From Selenomonas ruminantium subsp. lactilytica TAM6421 (lineage in GTDB: Bacteria; Bacillota; Negativicutes; Selenomonadales; Selenomonadaceae): a stretch of DNA of 64,000 nt. Location of the stretch: the NCBI RefSeq assembly GCF_000284095.1, contig NC_017068.1, positions 2,604,001-2,668,000 of the forward strand. The letters are read 5' to 3'. The notes beneath the pieces were generated by a model. That model was not told the DNA's origin. It made no database searches and saw only the letters and a program-made list of their open reading frames with translations. Both the position numbers and the translations under genes were made by a program. Below, in pieces: positions 51,182-60,095 of the stretch. How positions within the stretch are numbered: position 1 is the first letter of the stretch; every line of letters begins with the position of its first letter.

Positions 51182-52195
51182 TTACTGTGCGGCAGGTGGT
51201 GCCGTACTGCCACGGACGACAAAGTCCGTATACATCTGGGTTTTCGTATGGATGCTGCGGGGATTCTTCGCCAGCTGCAAGAGTTTCTGCACGGCAAGTT
51301 CCCCCAATTCCTTCGTATGCACCCGGATGGTCGTAAGGCCCGGGGCACATACCCGGCTGAATTCGATATCATCAAAGCCGATCACCGACACATCCTCGGG
51401 CACGCGGATCTGATGTTTCTGCAAGGCCTGCATCACGCCCAGAGCCACCATATCATTGTAGGCCACAAAAGCCGTGGGCAGCTCCGCCCCCTTCTCCAGC
51501 AATTGGTCGAAATACTCATAGGCCCCGGTAATGGATACCGGCAGGCTGAACACGTATTTCTTATCCAACGCCAGATCGTGCCGAATCAGCCCCTGCTTAT
51601 AGCCTTGATAGCGTTCGCCACCATTGGGAGATGCTACATCCCCCTGCAGGTAACCGATCCGCTTGTGCCCCAAAGACACCAGATAGGAAACCGCCCGCTC
51701 CACGGAGCTGCTGTTTTCCATCAGCACACTGTGGAATGGCAGGTCAGCAAAATTGCAATCCAACAGCACCAAAGGGATATCCGTTGCCGCAAAGGCCTGT
51801 GCATCACGTTCATTGAGCTCCGTCCCCACCAGCAGCAGGGCCGCCGACGGATCTTCGAGCAGGAGTTCCACCTGCTGGGCATAATCAGCATCATGGCGAT
51901 AGAGGTTCACCAATTTCGCCTCCATGCCATTTTCCCGACAGGCATTCGTGACGCTTTCCAGAAGATTGCTGAAAAACGGGGCATCGGAAAGGATTTTCCC
52001 CGAATCGTGATAAATCACCAGCTTGATGCTCTTGATCTTGTTTTCCGTGATATAGCCATATTCCTTGGCAATGGCCAGGATCTGCATGGCCGTATCATGG
52101 TTGACGCCCTTCTTGTTATTGAGGGCATTGGACACCGTTGCCGGCGAAAATCCCGATAATTCACTGATCTTCTTGATATTGACCTTCACGCGCAT
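51182..52195 (-). CDS. rbsR: LacI-family repressor, probable RbsR
   Basis: 337 residues: LacI HTH with hinge at 1-55 (NIKKISELSGFSPATVSNAL, NNKKGVNHDTAMQILAIAKE), then a periplasmic-binding-protein-like effector domain (FFSNLLESVTNACRENGMEA, GHKRIGYLQGD, FDDIEFSRVCAPGLTTI). It is the second gene of the ribose operon, between rbsD and the transporter, so autorepression with ribose as inducer is the simple reading. A candidate operator lies at 52635-52664. GGAGTG upstream of ATG. Confidence 0.92.
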   Translation of the reverse strand: MRVKVNIKKISELSGFSPATVSNALNNKKGVNHDTAMQILAIAKEYGYITENKIKSIKLVIYHDSGKILSDAPFFSNLLESVTNACRENGMEAKLVNLYRHDADYAQQVELLLEDPSAALLLVGTELNERDAQAFAATDIPLVLLDCNFADLPFHSVLMENSSSVERAVSYLVSLGHKRIGYLQGDVASPNGGERYQGYKQGLIRHDLALDKKYVFSLPVSITGAYEYFDQLLEKGAELPTAFVAYNDMVALGVMQALQKHQIRVPEDVSVIGFDDIEFSRVCAPGLTTIRVHTKELGELAVQKLLQLAKNPRSIHTKTQMYTDFVVRGSTAPPAAQ

Positions 52196-52204
52196 TCACT
52201 CCTG

Positions 52205-52600
52205 TTAAAAGACAACCCCCGCCCGCAGGATGACATTGGGATACGGCGTGAACTCACCGGTGCGGATGGCGAACCGGGCCTTGGCGGATAATTTCTTCAA
52301 GTCATCATGGGGCATATACTCATATTCTACATCCCCCAGTTTCTCCTTGATGTAACCATGAAGCTTCGGATTGTGCTCCTCGATCTCCTCAGCCAGATAG
52401 CAGCCTTCCACGGCAGCTTCCGTGAGCAGCGCATCCATCACCTGCTGGAACGTGGGTACCCCCTTCGTCACAGCTAAATCAATCACCGTGACTCCCGGCG
52501 GAATCGGCATTCCCGCATCCCCTACCATAAAGAGATCCTTATGACCAAGAGCGGCCACACAAGCCGATAACTGGGCATGTAATATTCCTGACTTTTTCAT
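52205..52600 (-). CDS. rbsD: RbsD, D-ribose pyranase
   Basis: 131-residue mutarotase that interconverts pyran and furan forms of ribose so that ribokinase can use it. MKKSGILHAQLSACVAALGH (catalytic His in the first ten residues), FMVGDAGMPIPPGVTVIDLA (Asp), and the C-terminal RTGEFTPYPNVILRAGVVF are the RbsD signature. First gene of the operon; ten bases to rbsR. GGGAGG upstream of the start. Confidence 0.96.
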   Translation of the reverse strand: MKKSGILHAQLSACVAALGHKDLFMVGDAGMPIPPGVTVIDLAVTKGVPTFQQVMDALLTEAAVEGCYLAEEIEEHNPKLHGYIKEKLGDVEYEYMPHDDLKKLSAKARFAIRTGEFTPYPNVILRAGVVF

Positions 52601-52634
52601 TATCCTTTACCTCCCCTATTGATGTCAAATTAGG

Positions 52635-52664
52635 TATATAAATATTTGGCCATTTATTTATATA
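52635..52664. promoter_or_regulatory. 30-bp palindrome, candidate RbsR operator
   Basis: Arms TATATAAATA and TATTTATATA are perfect inverted copies and flank ATTTGGCCAT, so GGCC at 52649-52652 is the centre. It lies between the promoter -10 (52686) and the rbsD start, where a LacI-type repressor would block transcription. LacI operators usually have a CG or GC centre; GGCC fits. Confidence 0.6.
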
Positions 52665-52685
52665 TTTTTCAGATTTATGTGTATC

Positions 52686-52714
52686 ATTATAATCTTATAC
52701 CTAAAACAAGTCAA
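52686..52714 (-). promoter_or_regulatory. rbs operon promoter
   Basis: Minus-strand TTGACT (52714-52709), 17 bases, TATAAT (52691-52686), 85 bases before rbsD. Confidence 0.8.
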
Positions 52715-52794
52715 TAGTTTTTCGTACGTTTTTTTATTATTTGCCTATTATTATGCAAAAATAAAGGTCATATGTCCATTTTTATAATATCATA

Positions 52795-52841
52795 TAAAAA
52801 AATCCATGTAAATATTTATATAAATATTTACATGGATTTTT
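52795..52841. terminator. AT-rich bidirectional hairpin terminator
   Basis: AAAAATCCATGTAAATATT pairs with AATATTTACATGGATTTTT around TATATA-type loop bases. It follows the stop of the dehydrogenase gene at 52858 (minus strand) and shields the rbs promoter. Confidence 0.85.
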
Positions 52842-52857
52842 ACGATGTTATTTATTT

Positions 52858-53736
52858 TCACTGCTTATCCAAGCCATAATAGTGCAGCAATGCCTGAGTG
52901 CCTTTATCTCCTTCCTTCTGCCGTTCCAGCTGCCGCACCTGGCTGAGCACCTGTCCCAATACCGGCAGAGCGGCTCCATAGGCAGCAGAGGTCTCCGTGC
53001 CAATGGCCAGATCCTTGCCAAAGTGTTTCAGCATGAATCCCGGCGCAAAATCTCCGGATAGTCCCCGGCGCACCACATTGTTCATCTGGAAGCTGCCTGC
53101 CGCCCCCTGGGAAATCGCCTGATATGTCTTCTCGATATCCAGCCCCGAAGCCTGAGCATAGGCAAAGGCTTCACAGGCGCCAGCCAAGGCTCCCGCAATG
53201 GCAATCTGATTACAGGCCTTGGCCTTCTGCCCAGCCCCGGCACCGCCCATATGCACGATATTGTTCCCCATCGCCGCAAACACCGGCTGCAAGGCAGTAA
53301 AGGCCGCTTCCTCTCCCCCCACCAGAATGGATAGGGTGGCATTCTTTGCCCCCACATCCCCGCCGGTCACAGGCGCATCCACTGCGAAAATTCCTTTTTC
53401 CTGCGCTACTCTGAAAATCTTTTCGGCCAATAACGGCGAGGACGTAGTCATATCCACCACATAGGTCCCAGGGCTGGCGCTGGCCAGCACACCATTCGCC
53501 CCCAGATAGACTTCCTCCACATCCTTAGGATAGCCTACAATGGTGATCACCACATCCTGCCCCTGGGCACACGCCCCTGGACTTTCGCACCACTTAGCAC
53601 CTTTGGCCAGCAGCCCCTCAGCCTTTGCCTTGGTACGATTATAGACGCTGACAGCAAATCCCCCATCAAGAAGATGCCCCGCCATGGCCGCCCCCATGAT
53701 CCCCGTGCCGATAAAGCCAATATTTTTGATGCCCAT
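52858..53736 (-). CDS. Beta-hydroxyacid dehydrogenase (3-hydroxyisobutyrate / tartronate-semialdehyde reductase family)
   Basis: 292 residues. NAD(P)-binding GFIGTGIMGAAMAGHLLDGG at the N-terminus, substrate loop DAPVTGGDVGAKNATLSILV, catalytic Lys in GAGQKAKACNQIAIAG, and a helical C-terminal domain. The enzymes interconvert beta-hydroxyacids and semialdehydes; the real substrate (tartronate semialdehyde, hydroxyisobutyrate, succinic semialdehyde) cannot be read from the sequence. Start at 53736 (GGAGG nine bases upstream). The gene follows the aminopeptidase by 38 bases and may share its transcript. Confidence 0.93.
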   Translation of the reverse strand: MGIKNIGFIGTGIMGAAMAGHLLDGGFAVSVYNRTKAKAEGLLAKGAKWCESPGACAQGQDVVITIVGYPKDVEEVYLGANGVLASASPGTYVVDMTTSSPLLAEKIFRVAQEKGIFAVDAPVTGGDVGAKNATLSILVGGEEAAFTALQPVFAAMGNNIVHMGGAGAGQKAKACNQIAIAGALAGACEAFAYAQASGLDIEKTYQAISQGAAGSFQMNNVVRRGLSGDFAPGFMLKHFGKDLAIGTETSAAYGAALPVLGQVLSQVRQLERQKEGDKGTQALLHYYGLDKQ

Positions 53737-53774
53737 ATTCATCTTCCTCCATTCTTTTTTCATCAAAATCAAAT

Positions 53775-55058
53775 TTAAGCCCAAAATACTTTCAACAGCT
53801 TATCCAAAGCCCGCTGGTCTTCCCCGTGCATGGTCTCCCTTGCCGAGTGCATGGCCAGCAGGGGCACGCCGATATCCATGGTGCGCATGGGCACGAGTGC
53901 AGAGGCAATGGAGCCTAAGGTGGAGCCGCCACGGCTGTCGCTGCGGTTGACGAAGTGCTGCCATTTTATGTCCTTTGCTTCGCACAATCCCCGCACGATG
54001 GCCACGGCTTCCGTATCGCCGGCATAGCTCTGGGAAGCTGCCTGTTTGAGCACTACGCCGCCGCCCAAGACGGGCTTATGGGAAGGATCGCATTTATCCG
54101 CAAAGTTCGGATGCAAGGCATGGGCCACATCCACCGAGAGCATGAAGCCGCCCGCAATATCAGCCAGCATATCTTCCTTCGCCTTGCCCAATACCAGATA
54201 AATCCGCTCGATGGTCTGCAGCAGCACCAAAGAGCCGGCGCCCTGCTTGGTGCGGCTGCCCACTTCCTCATTATCGAAGAGTGCCGCCATGCGCAAACCG
54301 GCACAGTGACTATCTGCTGCCATGATCCCTTCCAGACAGGCCACCACGGAGGTCAGATTGTCCAAACGCGGCGAGGAAACGAATTCTTCCTGCAAACCGC
54401 AGACAGAGCCTTCTTCATAAGGATAGACCGAAAGCTCATAGGAAAGAATTGTTGACGGGTCAACTCCCATTTCACCCGCCAGCCATTCCATGAAGAATTC
54501 TGTCTTCAGTTCTTCCCCACCCATGGAAGCCAAAGGCAGCATATCCTTCTGGGCATTGAGCTTGCCGTTTTCATTGACCTCCCGATCCATATGAATGGCA
54601 AGGCTCGGAATGGTCAACAAGGGCCGGTTGAAATCCACCAGCCGCACTTCCGGCTGAAAGGGATCCGCTCCGCGCAGAGCCACTTTTCCCGCCAAGGCCA
54701 AAGGCCTGTCCAGCCAGGTACGCAGCATCAGACCGCCGTATTTTTCCACATTGAGGACGCCATAGCCCTCTTTGACCATGCCCGCCTGGGGCTTCAGACG
54801 GAAACAGGGAAAATCCGTATGGGCTGCCGCCAGACGCAAGGGGCCAGCTTCCTGCCCTACAGCAAAAGCCAGCAAAGTGGAATCAAACACCTTGACAAAA
54901 TACCGCCCGCCAGACTGCAGCTGCCATTTCTCCGTCAGGGACAGCTCCACAAAGCCAGCCCCGGCCAACTTCTCTGCCGCCGCCTGCACCGTATGATAGG
55001 GCGTGGGCGCCGCCTTGATAAAATCCAATAAATCCTGTACTTCTTTATTCATATCCAT
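53775..55058 (-). CDS. M18-family aminopeptidase
   Basis: 427-residue cytoplasmic dizinc peptidase of the aspartyl-aminopeptidase family. Metal ligands are found in order: AAHTDFPCFRLKP (His), SPRLDNLTSVVACL (Asp), FDNEEVGSRT (Glu pair), LSVDVAHALHPNF (Asp), and GVPLLAMHSARETM (His). The length is normal. ATG at 55058 is preferred with a weak AGAAAG site; another ATG is two codons on and a TTG lies upstream. Between it and brnQ lies the giant palindrome P3. Confidence 0.93.
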   Translation of the reverse strand: MDMNKEVQDLLDFIKAAPTPYHTVQAAAEKLAGAGFVELSLTEKWQLQSGGRYFVKVFDSTLLAFAVGQEAGPLRLAAAHTDFPCFRLKPQAGMVKEGYGVLNVEKYGGLMLRTWLDRPLALAGKVALRGADPFQPEVRLVDFNRPLLTIPSLAIHMDREVNENGKLNAQKDMLPLASMGGEELKTEFFMEWLAGEMGVDPSTILSYELSVYPYEEGSVCGLQEEFVSSPRLDNLTSVVACLEGIMAADSHCAGLRMAALFDNEEVGSRTKQGAGSLVLLQTIERIYLVLGKAKEDMLADIAGGFMLSVDVAHALHPNFADKCDPSHKPVLGGGVVLKQAASQSYAGDTEAVAIVRGLCEAKDIKWQHFVNRSDSRGGSTLGSIASALVPMRTMDIGVPLLAMHSARETMHGEDQRALDKLLKVFWA

Positions 55059-55126
55059 CACAGCTTTCTTCAAGAATATACCTTCATTTTAGCAAATCAA
55101 AACGCATAAAAAAAGCAACTGCGAAC

Positions 55127-55734
55127 AAATTGCAGTTTGTCAATGCGAGCCTGAACGCTTTTGTTACAGAGCAGTGGGGCGACGGTGGGAATACTTTTTC
55201 GCCGCTTCACTAAATGTCCCGCCAGCAGAAGTACGCGTCTTCTAGTAACCTGCGCCGGGCAAGTCCGGCGGCGCGTCCATCAACGAAGCATCCAGCAAAT
55301 GCTGTTTGCGGGCCAGCCTTCACTTCGTTCAGGCAGTCGTTCCGCCGGCGAAAAAGCATCCCCACCGCCACCCAGAGTTACGTTTGTCAATGCTGCTATG
55401 TTCCGGCTGGAGGATACAAGCACATCGATGATCTTGCTACGGGAGAACCGGGTTCGTGCCGATTGCCAAAAACGTGGCTGGGGGCGAACGGGGGAGTGCT
55501 TTTTCTGTGGGAGCGACTGCCTGAGCGTCAGCGAAGGCCGGCCCGAGGCAGGCAGTTACCAGAAAGCACGCTGAAAGACGCGCCGCCGGTCTTGCCCGGC
55601 GCCCTCTGGCTAAACAGCTCGAAAATTGCCGATAGGGTCGTTTTAGCGGAAACAGAAAAAGTACTCCCCCGTGAACCCCTGACTGCGTATGAACGGGATA
55701 CCTTCAGCACGAACGCACTGACAAACTGCAATTT
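55127..55734. repeat. Giant imperfect palindrome P3 (608 bp)
   Basis: The outer 16 bases pair perfectly (55127-55142 with 55719-55734). Inside, 55252-55277 pairs with 55577-55602 with one mismatch in 26, CCTTCACTTCGTTCAGGCAG near 55317-55336 matches the reverse complement around 55513-55536, and GAAAAAGCAT near 55350 matches around 55496-55506. The rest is weaker. The centre is near 55430. The open frames found here are side effects. No transposase is present. It separates brnQ from the M18 gene. Confidence 0.85.
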
Positions 55735-55740
55735 ATAAAA

Positions 55741-55771
55741 AATGTCCGTTGACATTTTGTCAACGGACATT
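55741..55771 (-). terminator. brnQ terminator
   Basis: AATGTCCGTTGACA pairs with TGTCAACGGACATT; TTTTTTAT follows on the minus strand. Confidence 0.9.
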
Positions 55772-55787
55772 CCGAACTATTAAGAGA

Positions 55788-57131
55788 TTATTCTGCAGGC
55801 AGAGCTTCATGTTCCTTGGCGCCACGCACCTCAGATACGAGCCAGCCCAAAGCGGCTGCGGCCAGAGCCGGTACGAACCAGCCCATGCCGATATCGTAGA
55901 AGGGCACATAGGCACTCAGCACAGCGGTCAGGGCCGGGAACTTGATGCCGGCAGCGGCCAAACCATCCAGCACGGCAAAGATCAACGTCACATTGATGGC
56001 CATGCGGTAAACGCTGTAACGCCAAGCGATAACGCCATCAAACAGGGACAGTACCACGAACACGATAACCAGCGGATAGATAGCTACGAGGAAGGGTACG
56101 GACAGGGAAATGATCTGCGTCAGACCAATGTTAGAGGCCACAAAACTGAACAGGGTGCTGATCTGCACGAGGCGGGCATAGGAAATGCGGCCATTGGTCA
56201 GCTTGTTGAAATACCAGGCCATACCGGAAATCATGCCACAGGAGGTAGTCAGGCAGGCCAAAGCGATGATGATGGCCACCAGCAGATTGCCGGCAGGACC
56301 AAAGAAGATGGATACGGCACCAGCCAGCAGCTGGCCGCCGTTTTCCACATGGCCCAACACGCCGGCGCTGGTTGCACCGATATAGGCCAGGGAACCATAG
56401 ACCATCGTCATCAGAACCACCGTGATGACACCGGAAGCAATGCAGATCTTGCTGACGGCCTTGTTATCCGTGGTGCCCCGCATACGGATGGCATTGACTA
56501 CAATGGTACCGATGGACAGGGATGCCAAAAGATCCATGGTCTGATAACCGTCCTGAAAGCCCTGGGAGAATGGTGCCGTGATATAGGCACCCGTAGCATC
56601 CAGCACCTCACCCAGTGGGGTGATGAAGGATTTGGCAAAGAGGATCACCAGGAACACCAGCAGTGCCGGCGTCAGCATCTTGCCCACCCGATCAATGAGT
56701 TTGTTCGGTGTCATCGCCAGATAATAGGTAGCGGCAAAGAAGAACAGGGTGTAGATGAACTGCCCCATGCTCATGTTCTCTTCCGTCAGGAAAGGACGGA
56801 TACCGATTTCAAAGGAAACCGCACCGGTACGGGGCACGGCAAATACCGGGCCAATGGTCAGGTACAGGATCACCAACAATGCCGTAGCCAGCCACGGATA
56901 GGTCTTGCGGTTCATAAACTCCACATACTTACCGCCCTGCATGGCAATGGCCGTAATCCCCAAAAGCGGCAGACCAACACCTGTAATCAGAAACCCCAGC
57001 ATGGCAATAATGCTCTGGGAGCCTGCCGCCTGCCCCAGGGCAGGCGGAAAAATCAGATTGCCGGCACCAAAGAAGATGGAAAACATCATCAGACCGACAG
57101 TCAGTACTTCGCCTTTGCTCATACTTTTCAT
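55788..57131 (-). CDS. brnQ: BrnQ branched-chain amino acid:cation symporter
   Basis: 447 residues, about 12 membrane helices, LIVCS family; imports Leu, Ile and Val with Na+ or H+. Family marks: MMFSIFFGAGNLIFPPALGQ at residues 15-34, VPRTGAVSFEIG, GYQTMDLLASLSIGTIVVNA, and SCGMISGMAWYF. GAGAGTG lies eight bases before the ATG. Preceded by a promoter and a 130-base leader that can form a CATGTTC/GAACATG hairpin; I cannot tell if it is regulatory. Confidence 0.95.
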   Translation of the reverse strand: MKSMSKGEVLTVGLMMFSIFFGAGNLIFPPALGQAAGSQSIIAMLGFLITGVGLPLLGITAIAMQGGKYVEFMNRKTYPWLATALLVILYLTIGPVFAVPRTGAVSFEIGIRPFLTEENMSMGQFIYTLFFFAATYYLAMTPNKLIDRVGKMLTPALLVFLVILFAKSFITPLGEVLDATGAYITAPFSQGFQDGYQTMDLLASLSIGTIVVNAIRMRGTTDNKAVSKICIASGVITVVLMTMVYGSLAYIGATSAGVLGHVENGGQLLAGAVSIFFGPAGNLLVAIIIALACLTTSCGMISGMAWYFNKLTNGRISYARLVQISTLFSFVASNIGLTQIISLSVPFLVAIYPLVIVFVVLSLFDGVIAWRYSVYRMAINVTLIFAVLDGLAAAGIKFPALTAVLSAYVPFYDIGMGWFVPALAAAALGWLVSEVRGAKEHEALPAE

Positions 57132-57266
57132 AACACGTTCACTCTCTTTTCTTATTATTCATGCCGTTTGTGTTTCCATAGTGTACACACCTTGACATAA
57201 AGAAAGTCCATGTTCCATCTTACACGAACATGAACCCGGGTTGTCCCCGACTTTTGCGATAAACGT

Positions 57267-57296
57267 ATTATAGCACAAAGACAAAAGACATGGCAA
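57267..57296 (-). promoter_or_regulatory. brnQ promoter
   Basis: Minus-strand TTGCCA (57296-57291), 18 bases, TATAAT (57272-57267). The transcript leader would be about 130 bases. Confidence 0.6.
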
Positions 57297-57418
57297 GGGT
57301 ATTTTTGTATTTTGAGCGTAAACTTGTAAACTTTTATTTCTCATACTTTTATGTTATACTGTGAGCATAAATGTCCACGAAAATACATAGATTAAAAAAC
57401 AGGAAGGAGTCATCCGCA

Positions 57419-57856
57419 ATGTCTGATGAGCAGGAAGCAAAAAAAGAACTTAACCCGCTGATTACCCAGCCCCATGGCCGGGAACAGCAGGCCAAGATGG
57501 AAATCGTCAATATGATCCACAGCGGCGAATCCCCCTTTGACATCATCTATCATATAGCCAAGCGGCTGGAAACAGCCTCCGGGGAACCAGGTTATGCCAA
57601 GTACGTAGAAGAACAGATCCGGGCCGTCTACGGCTTTGCCCTGCAACATGTCAAGCCCATGCAGGATGAACTGCGTGATGTAGAGGAACGCTTGGAACGC
57701 ATCAAAAAGTCCTATGAAAATCCGGAATTCACCGAGGAAGAGCATATCCGCATCGGCTTTGCCATCGAACGGCACAAGAAGAACATCGAACGCCTCAAAA
57801 TCATGATCCAGAAGGCCGAAGCCGACCACGCCGATATGAACTTCATCAAAAACTGA
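57419..57856 (+). CDS. Coiled-coil protein of unknown function (145 aa)
   Basis: Start at 57419 (MSDEQEAKK; GGAAGGAG upstream). Hydrophilic, highly charged and helical: MEIVNMIHSGESPFDIIYHI, LRDVEERLERIKKSYENPEF, ERHKKNIERLKIMIQKAEAD suggest a short coiled coil. No signal peptide, membrane segment or known motif. It stands alone, convergent with the EAL gene. Function unknown. Confidence 0.8.
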   Translation: MSDEQEAKKELNPLITQPHGREQQAKMEIVNMIHSGESPFDIIYHIAKRLETASGEPGYAKYVEEQIRAVYGFALQHVKPMQDELRDVEERLERIKKSYENPEFTEEEHIRIGFAIERHKKNIERLKIMIQKAEADHADMNFIKN

Positions 57857-57868
57857 ATACACGGAAAA

Positions 57869-57904
57869 GCCGCTGCTCACAAAAGAGCAGCGGCATCTTC
57901 TTTT
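57869..57904. terminator. Shared terminator between convergent genes
   Basis: GCCGCTGCTC pairs with GAGCAGCGGC (loop ACAAAA), followed by ATCTTCTTTT. The left arm contains the stop region of the EAL gene (57877-57879), so the hairpin lies partly in coding sequence. Confidence 0.85.
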
Positions 57905-59688
57905 AGCTTGCTTTCAATGGCAGCAATCCGTTCCGGTGCTACCTGCCGGAGTTCCTCCATCAGGGTATGCAGCTGATGGGATAGTGTCAACACTGCCTTG
58001 GTATCAGGCGGATACAGGCACATTTTCGACTCTGACACATAGTCACTCTGCAAAAGCGCCCGATAATCCTCTACAGGTACAGGTTCCGAGAAGAAATATC
58101 CCTGAGCATATTCACAGCCAATCGTCCGCAGGAAATCCACCTGCTTCTGGGTTTCCACCCCTTCGGCGATCACCGGCACCGCCAACCGCTTGGCCATACG
58201 CACCACAGAATTCAGAATGCTGTCTGCCCGGCCATTTTCCACCCCTTGGGAATCAGCCAAAAACTTCAGATCGATCTTCAGGATATCCACTGGCAGATCC
58301 TTGAGCATATTCAGGGAAGAATAGCCACTGCCAAAATCATCCATGAGAATCACAAAGCCCTTGGCCTGCAAAGACTCGGTAATCTCGATAATCTGCTGGG
58401 GATTCTCCACATAGGCACTTTCCGTCAATTCCAACTCCAATAGCCGCGGGTCCAATCTATATTTCTCAATAAGCCCTTCAAAGACCTGTACCAGATTCGG
58501 ACTGTAGAAATCCACCCGGGACACGTTGATGGACACGGGCAGCACCGGCCTTCCCGCATCGATATCCTCCCGCAGAATCTGACATGTCTTTTCCCAGACA
58601 TATTTATCCAACTGATAGATAAAACCATTCTGCTCAAAAATAGGCACAAATTTAGCTGGCGAAATAAACCCCAGGTGGGGATGAATCCAACGCACCAGTG
58701 CTTCTGCCCCAATAATCTTTTCCGTATGCAGGTCGTATTTAGGCTGGAGGTAGACGATAAATTCCTCCCGCTCCAAAGAACCATTCATATTATTGACAAT
58801 GACCTGCTCATTGACCATATTTTCCCGCATGTCATCTTCATATTCACCACAGACGATCAGCCCGTTACGGGAGGCCTTGAACAGACCCATGGCAGCCCGG
58901 TCAAGCATCGTGGTCACCGAAAGGTCACGTTCACGCACCGTATAGACACCAAAATAAAAATCAATGCGGTAATCCAGGGCAAAGGATACAGCCAGCATCT
59001 GCAGGGAATGAATGAGATGTTCCCGCAATTTTCCCTCCGTCGGATAGCACAGGAGGAAGTTGTCCGCATAGAGTCTGCCATAGACACATGGCTCCAGCTG
59101 AATGCTGGTCAGAAACTCTGCCACATATTTCAAGAGCTTATCTCCGGTCTCCTCGCCAAACAGGTCGTTGATAACCTTGAAGCGGGCGATATTGAAACGC
59201 ATGATTTCGAATTCTTTTTCAGGATACTGTTCGATGATTTCCGACGCCCGCTGGCAAAAAGCCTTTTTATTATAGAGATTCGTCAGGCGATCATAACGCT
59301 GTTTATAAAAGAAACTGGCAAAACCTCGCTGGACATTGATGCCGCAGAGCTTATACTCCCCGCCATCCTGCCGGAACATAAGCATGACACGATGCATATT
59401 GTGCTTGCGCCCGTCTATACCAAAATCAATATTGGCCCGGACCGTGATGCCTTGTTCCGTTTCCACCTCGCCGCAAGTCAGCTTGTGGATCTGCAGAGGA
59501 TTCCTTTTCTCCACATTCCCCTGCAAGTATTTCAGGACCTGCTCTTTGCCATACACGTAATATTGGGAATTCAGGCCAAAAGCGATGGCATCCTCCGTCA
59601 GCAGTTCGCAGATGTCATCCGTATTGCCGCATTCATAATATTTGTGTATTATATCACTGGCCAACGCTACAACGCTGCTCCGCTCCAT
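57877..59688 (-). CDS. EAL-domain c-di-GMP phosphodiesterase with degenerate GGDEF and N-terminal SnoaL/NTF2-like domain
   Basis: 603 residues from the ATG at 59688 (GAGGG upstream). Residues 1-125 look like an NTF2-fold sensor (HKYYECGNTDDICELLTEDA). The GGDEF domain follows, but its signature is LYADN in place of GGDEF (VYGRLYADNFLLCY), so cyclase activity is not expected. The EAL domain keeps its motif: GAEALVRWIHP, LELTESAYVEN, LMDDFGSGYSSL, KIDLKFL, IAEGVET, all needed for c-di-GMP hydrolysis. It probably lowers c-di-GMP, favouring motility. A soluble protein with no membrane segment. Confidence 0.93.
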   Translation of the reverse strand: MERSSVVALASDIIHKYYECGNTDDICELLTEDAIAFGLNSQYYVYGKEQVLKYLQGNVEKRNPLQIHKLTCGEVETEQGITVRANIDFGIDGRKHNMHRVMLMFRQDGGEYKLCGINVQRGFASFFYKQRYDRLTNLYNKKAFCQRASEIIEQYPEKEFEIMRFNIARFKVINDLFGEETGDKLLKYVAEFLTSIQLEPCVYGRLYADNFLLCYPTEGKLREHLIHSLQMLAVSFALDYRIDFYFGVYTVRERDLSVTTMLDRAAMGLFKASRNGLIVCGEYEDDMRENMVNEQVIVNNMNGSLEREEFIVYLQPKYDLHTEKIIGAEALVRWIHPHLGFISPAKFVPIFEQNGFIYQLDKYVWEKTCQILREDIDAGRPVLPVSINVSRVDFYSPNLVQVFEGLIEKYRLDPRLLELELTESAYVENPQQIIEITESLQAKGFVILMDDFGSGYSSLNMLKDLPVDILKIDLKFLADSQGVENGRADSILNSVVRMAKRLAVPVIAEGVETQKQVDFLRTIGCEYAQGYFFSEPVPVEDYRALLQSDYVSESKMCLYPPDTKAVLTLSHQLHTLMEELRQVAPERIAAIESKLKEDAAALL

Positions 59689-59816
59689 TTGCCCTCGTCC
59701 CTTCTGGATGCAAACTTTCAAAATAATGACTTCCGTATTGATTATAACATATTAAGCACGTTTTTGCCTTGATATTATTGCAACTAATTCACTTTTTTGC
59801 CTGAGATGAAACAAAA

Positions 59817-59851
59817 AGACCTTATGTCGTCCAAGGACTGACATAAGGTCT
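59817..59851 (-). terminator. Terminator of the tRNA-Asp/tRNA-Phe transcript
   Basis: AGACCTTATGTC pairs with GACATAAGGTCT; TTTTTGTTTC follows on the minus strand. Confidence 0.88.
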
Positions 59852-59863
59852 ATCAATTGCAAG

Positions 59864-59939
59864 TGGTGCCTTCGAGCGGAATCGAACCACTGACACGGGG
59901 ATTTTCAGTCCCCTGCTCTACCAACTGAGCTACAAAGGC
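59864..59939 (-). tRNA. tRNA-Phe (GAA)
   Basis: Acceptor GCCTTTG pairs with CGAAGGC; anticodon loop CTGAAAA gives GAA; T loop TTCGATT; encoded CCA. Three bases after tRNA-Asp. Confidence 0.96.
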
Positions 59940-59942
59940 AAA

Positions 59943-60019
59943 TGGCGACCCGAAGGGGACTTGAACCCCTGACCTCCGCCGTGACAGGGCGGCATTCTAA
60001 CCAACTAAACTACCGGGCC
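59943..60019 (-). tRNA. tRNA-Asp (GTC)
   Basis: Acceptor GGCCCGG pairs with TCGGGTC using wobble pairs; anticodon loop CTGTCAC gives GTC; T loop TTCAAGT; encoded CCA. Confidence 0.95.
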
Positions 60020-60095
60020 ATGTGACTGTGTCACTTACAGAACATAATTATACGGATAAATATCATGTTTGTCAATATGTTTCAGCCGATTTTTG

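Noticed and set aside
49832-52159. 775-codon plus-strand open frame opposite the MFS and rbsR genes
   Set aside because: Antisense shadow: the opposite strand encodes two clear families with good ribosome sites, and the frame looks like no protein.
55161-55738. Open frames of 137 and 174 codons inside palindrome P3
   Set aside because: The two arms are inverted copies, no ribosome site is seen, and the products resemble no protein.
57131-57266. T-box or leader-peptide attenuator before brnQ
   Set aside because: A small hairpin and a 20-codon frame exist, but there is no T-box motif, no ribosome site and no run of branched-chain codons.
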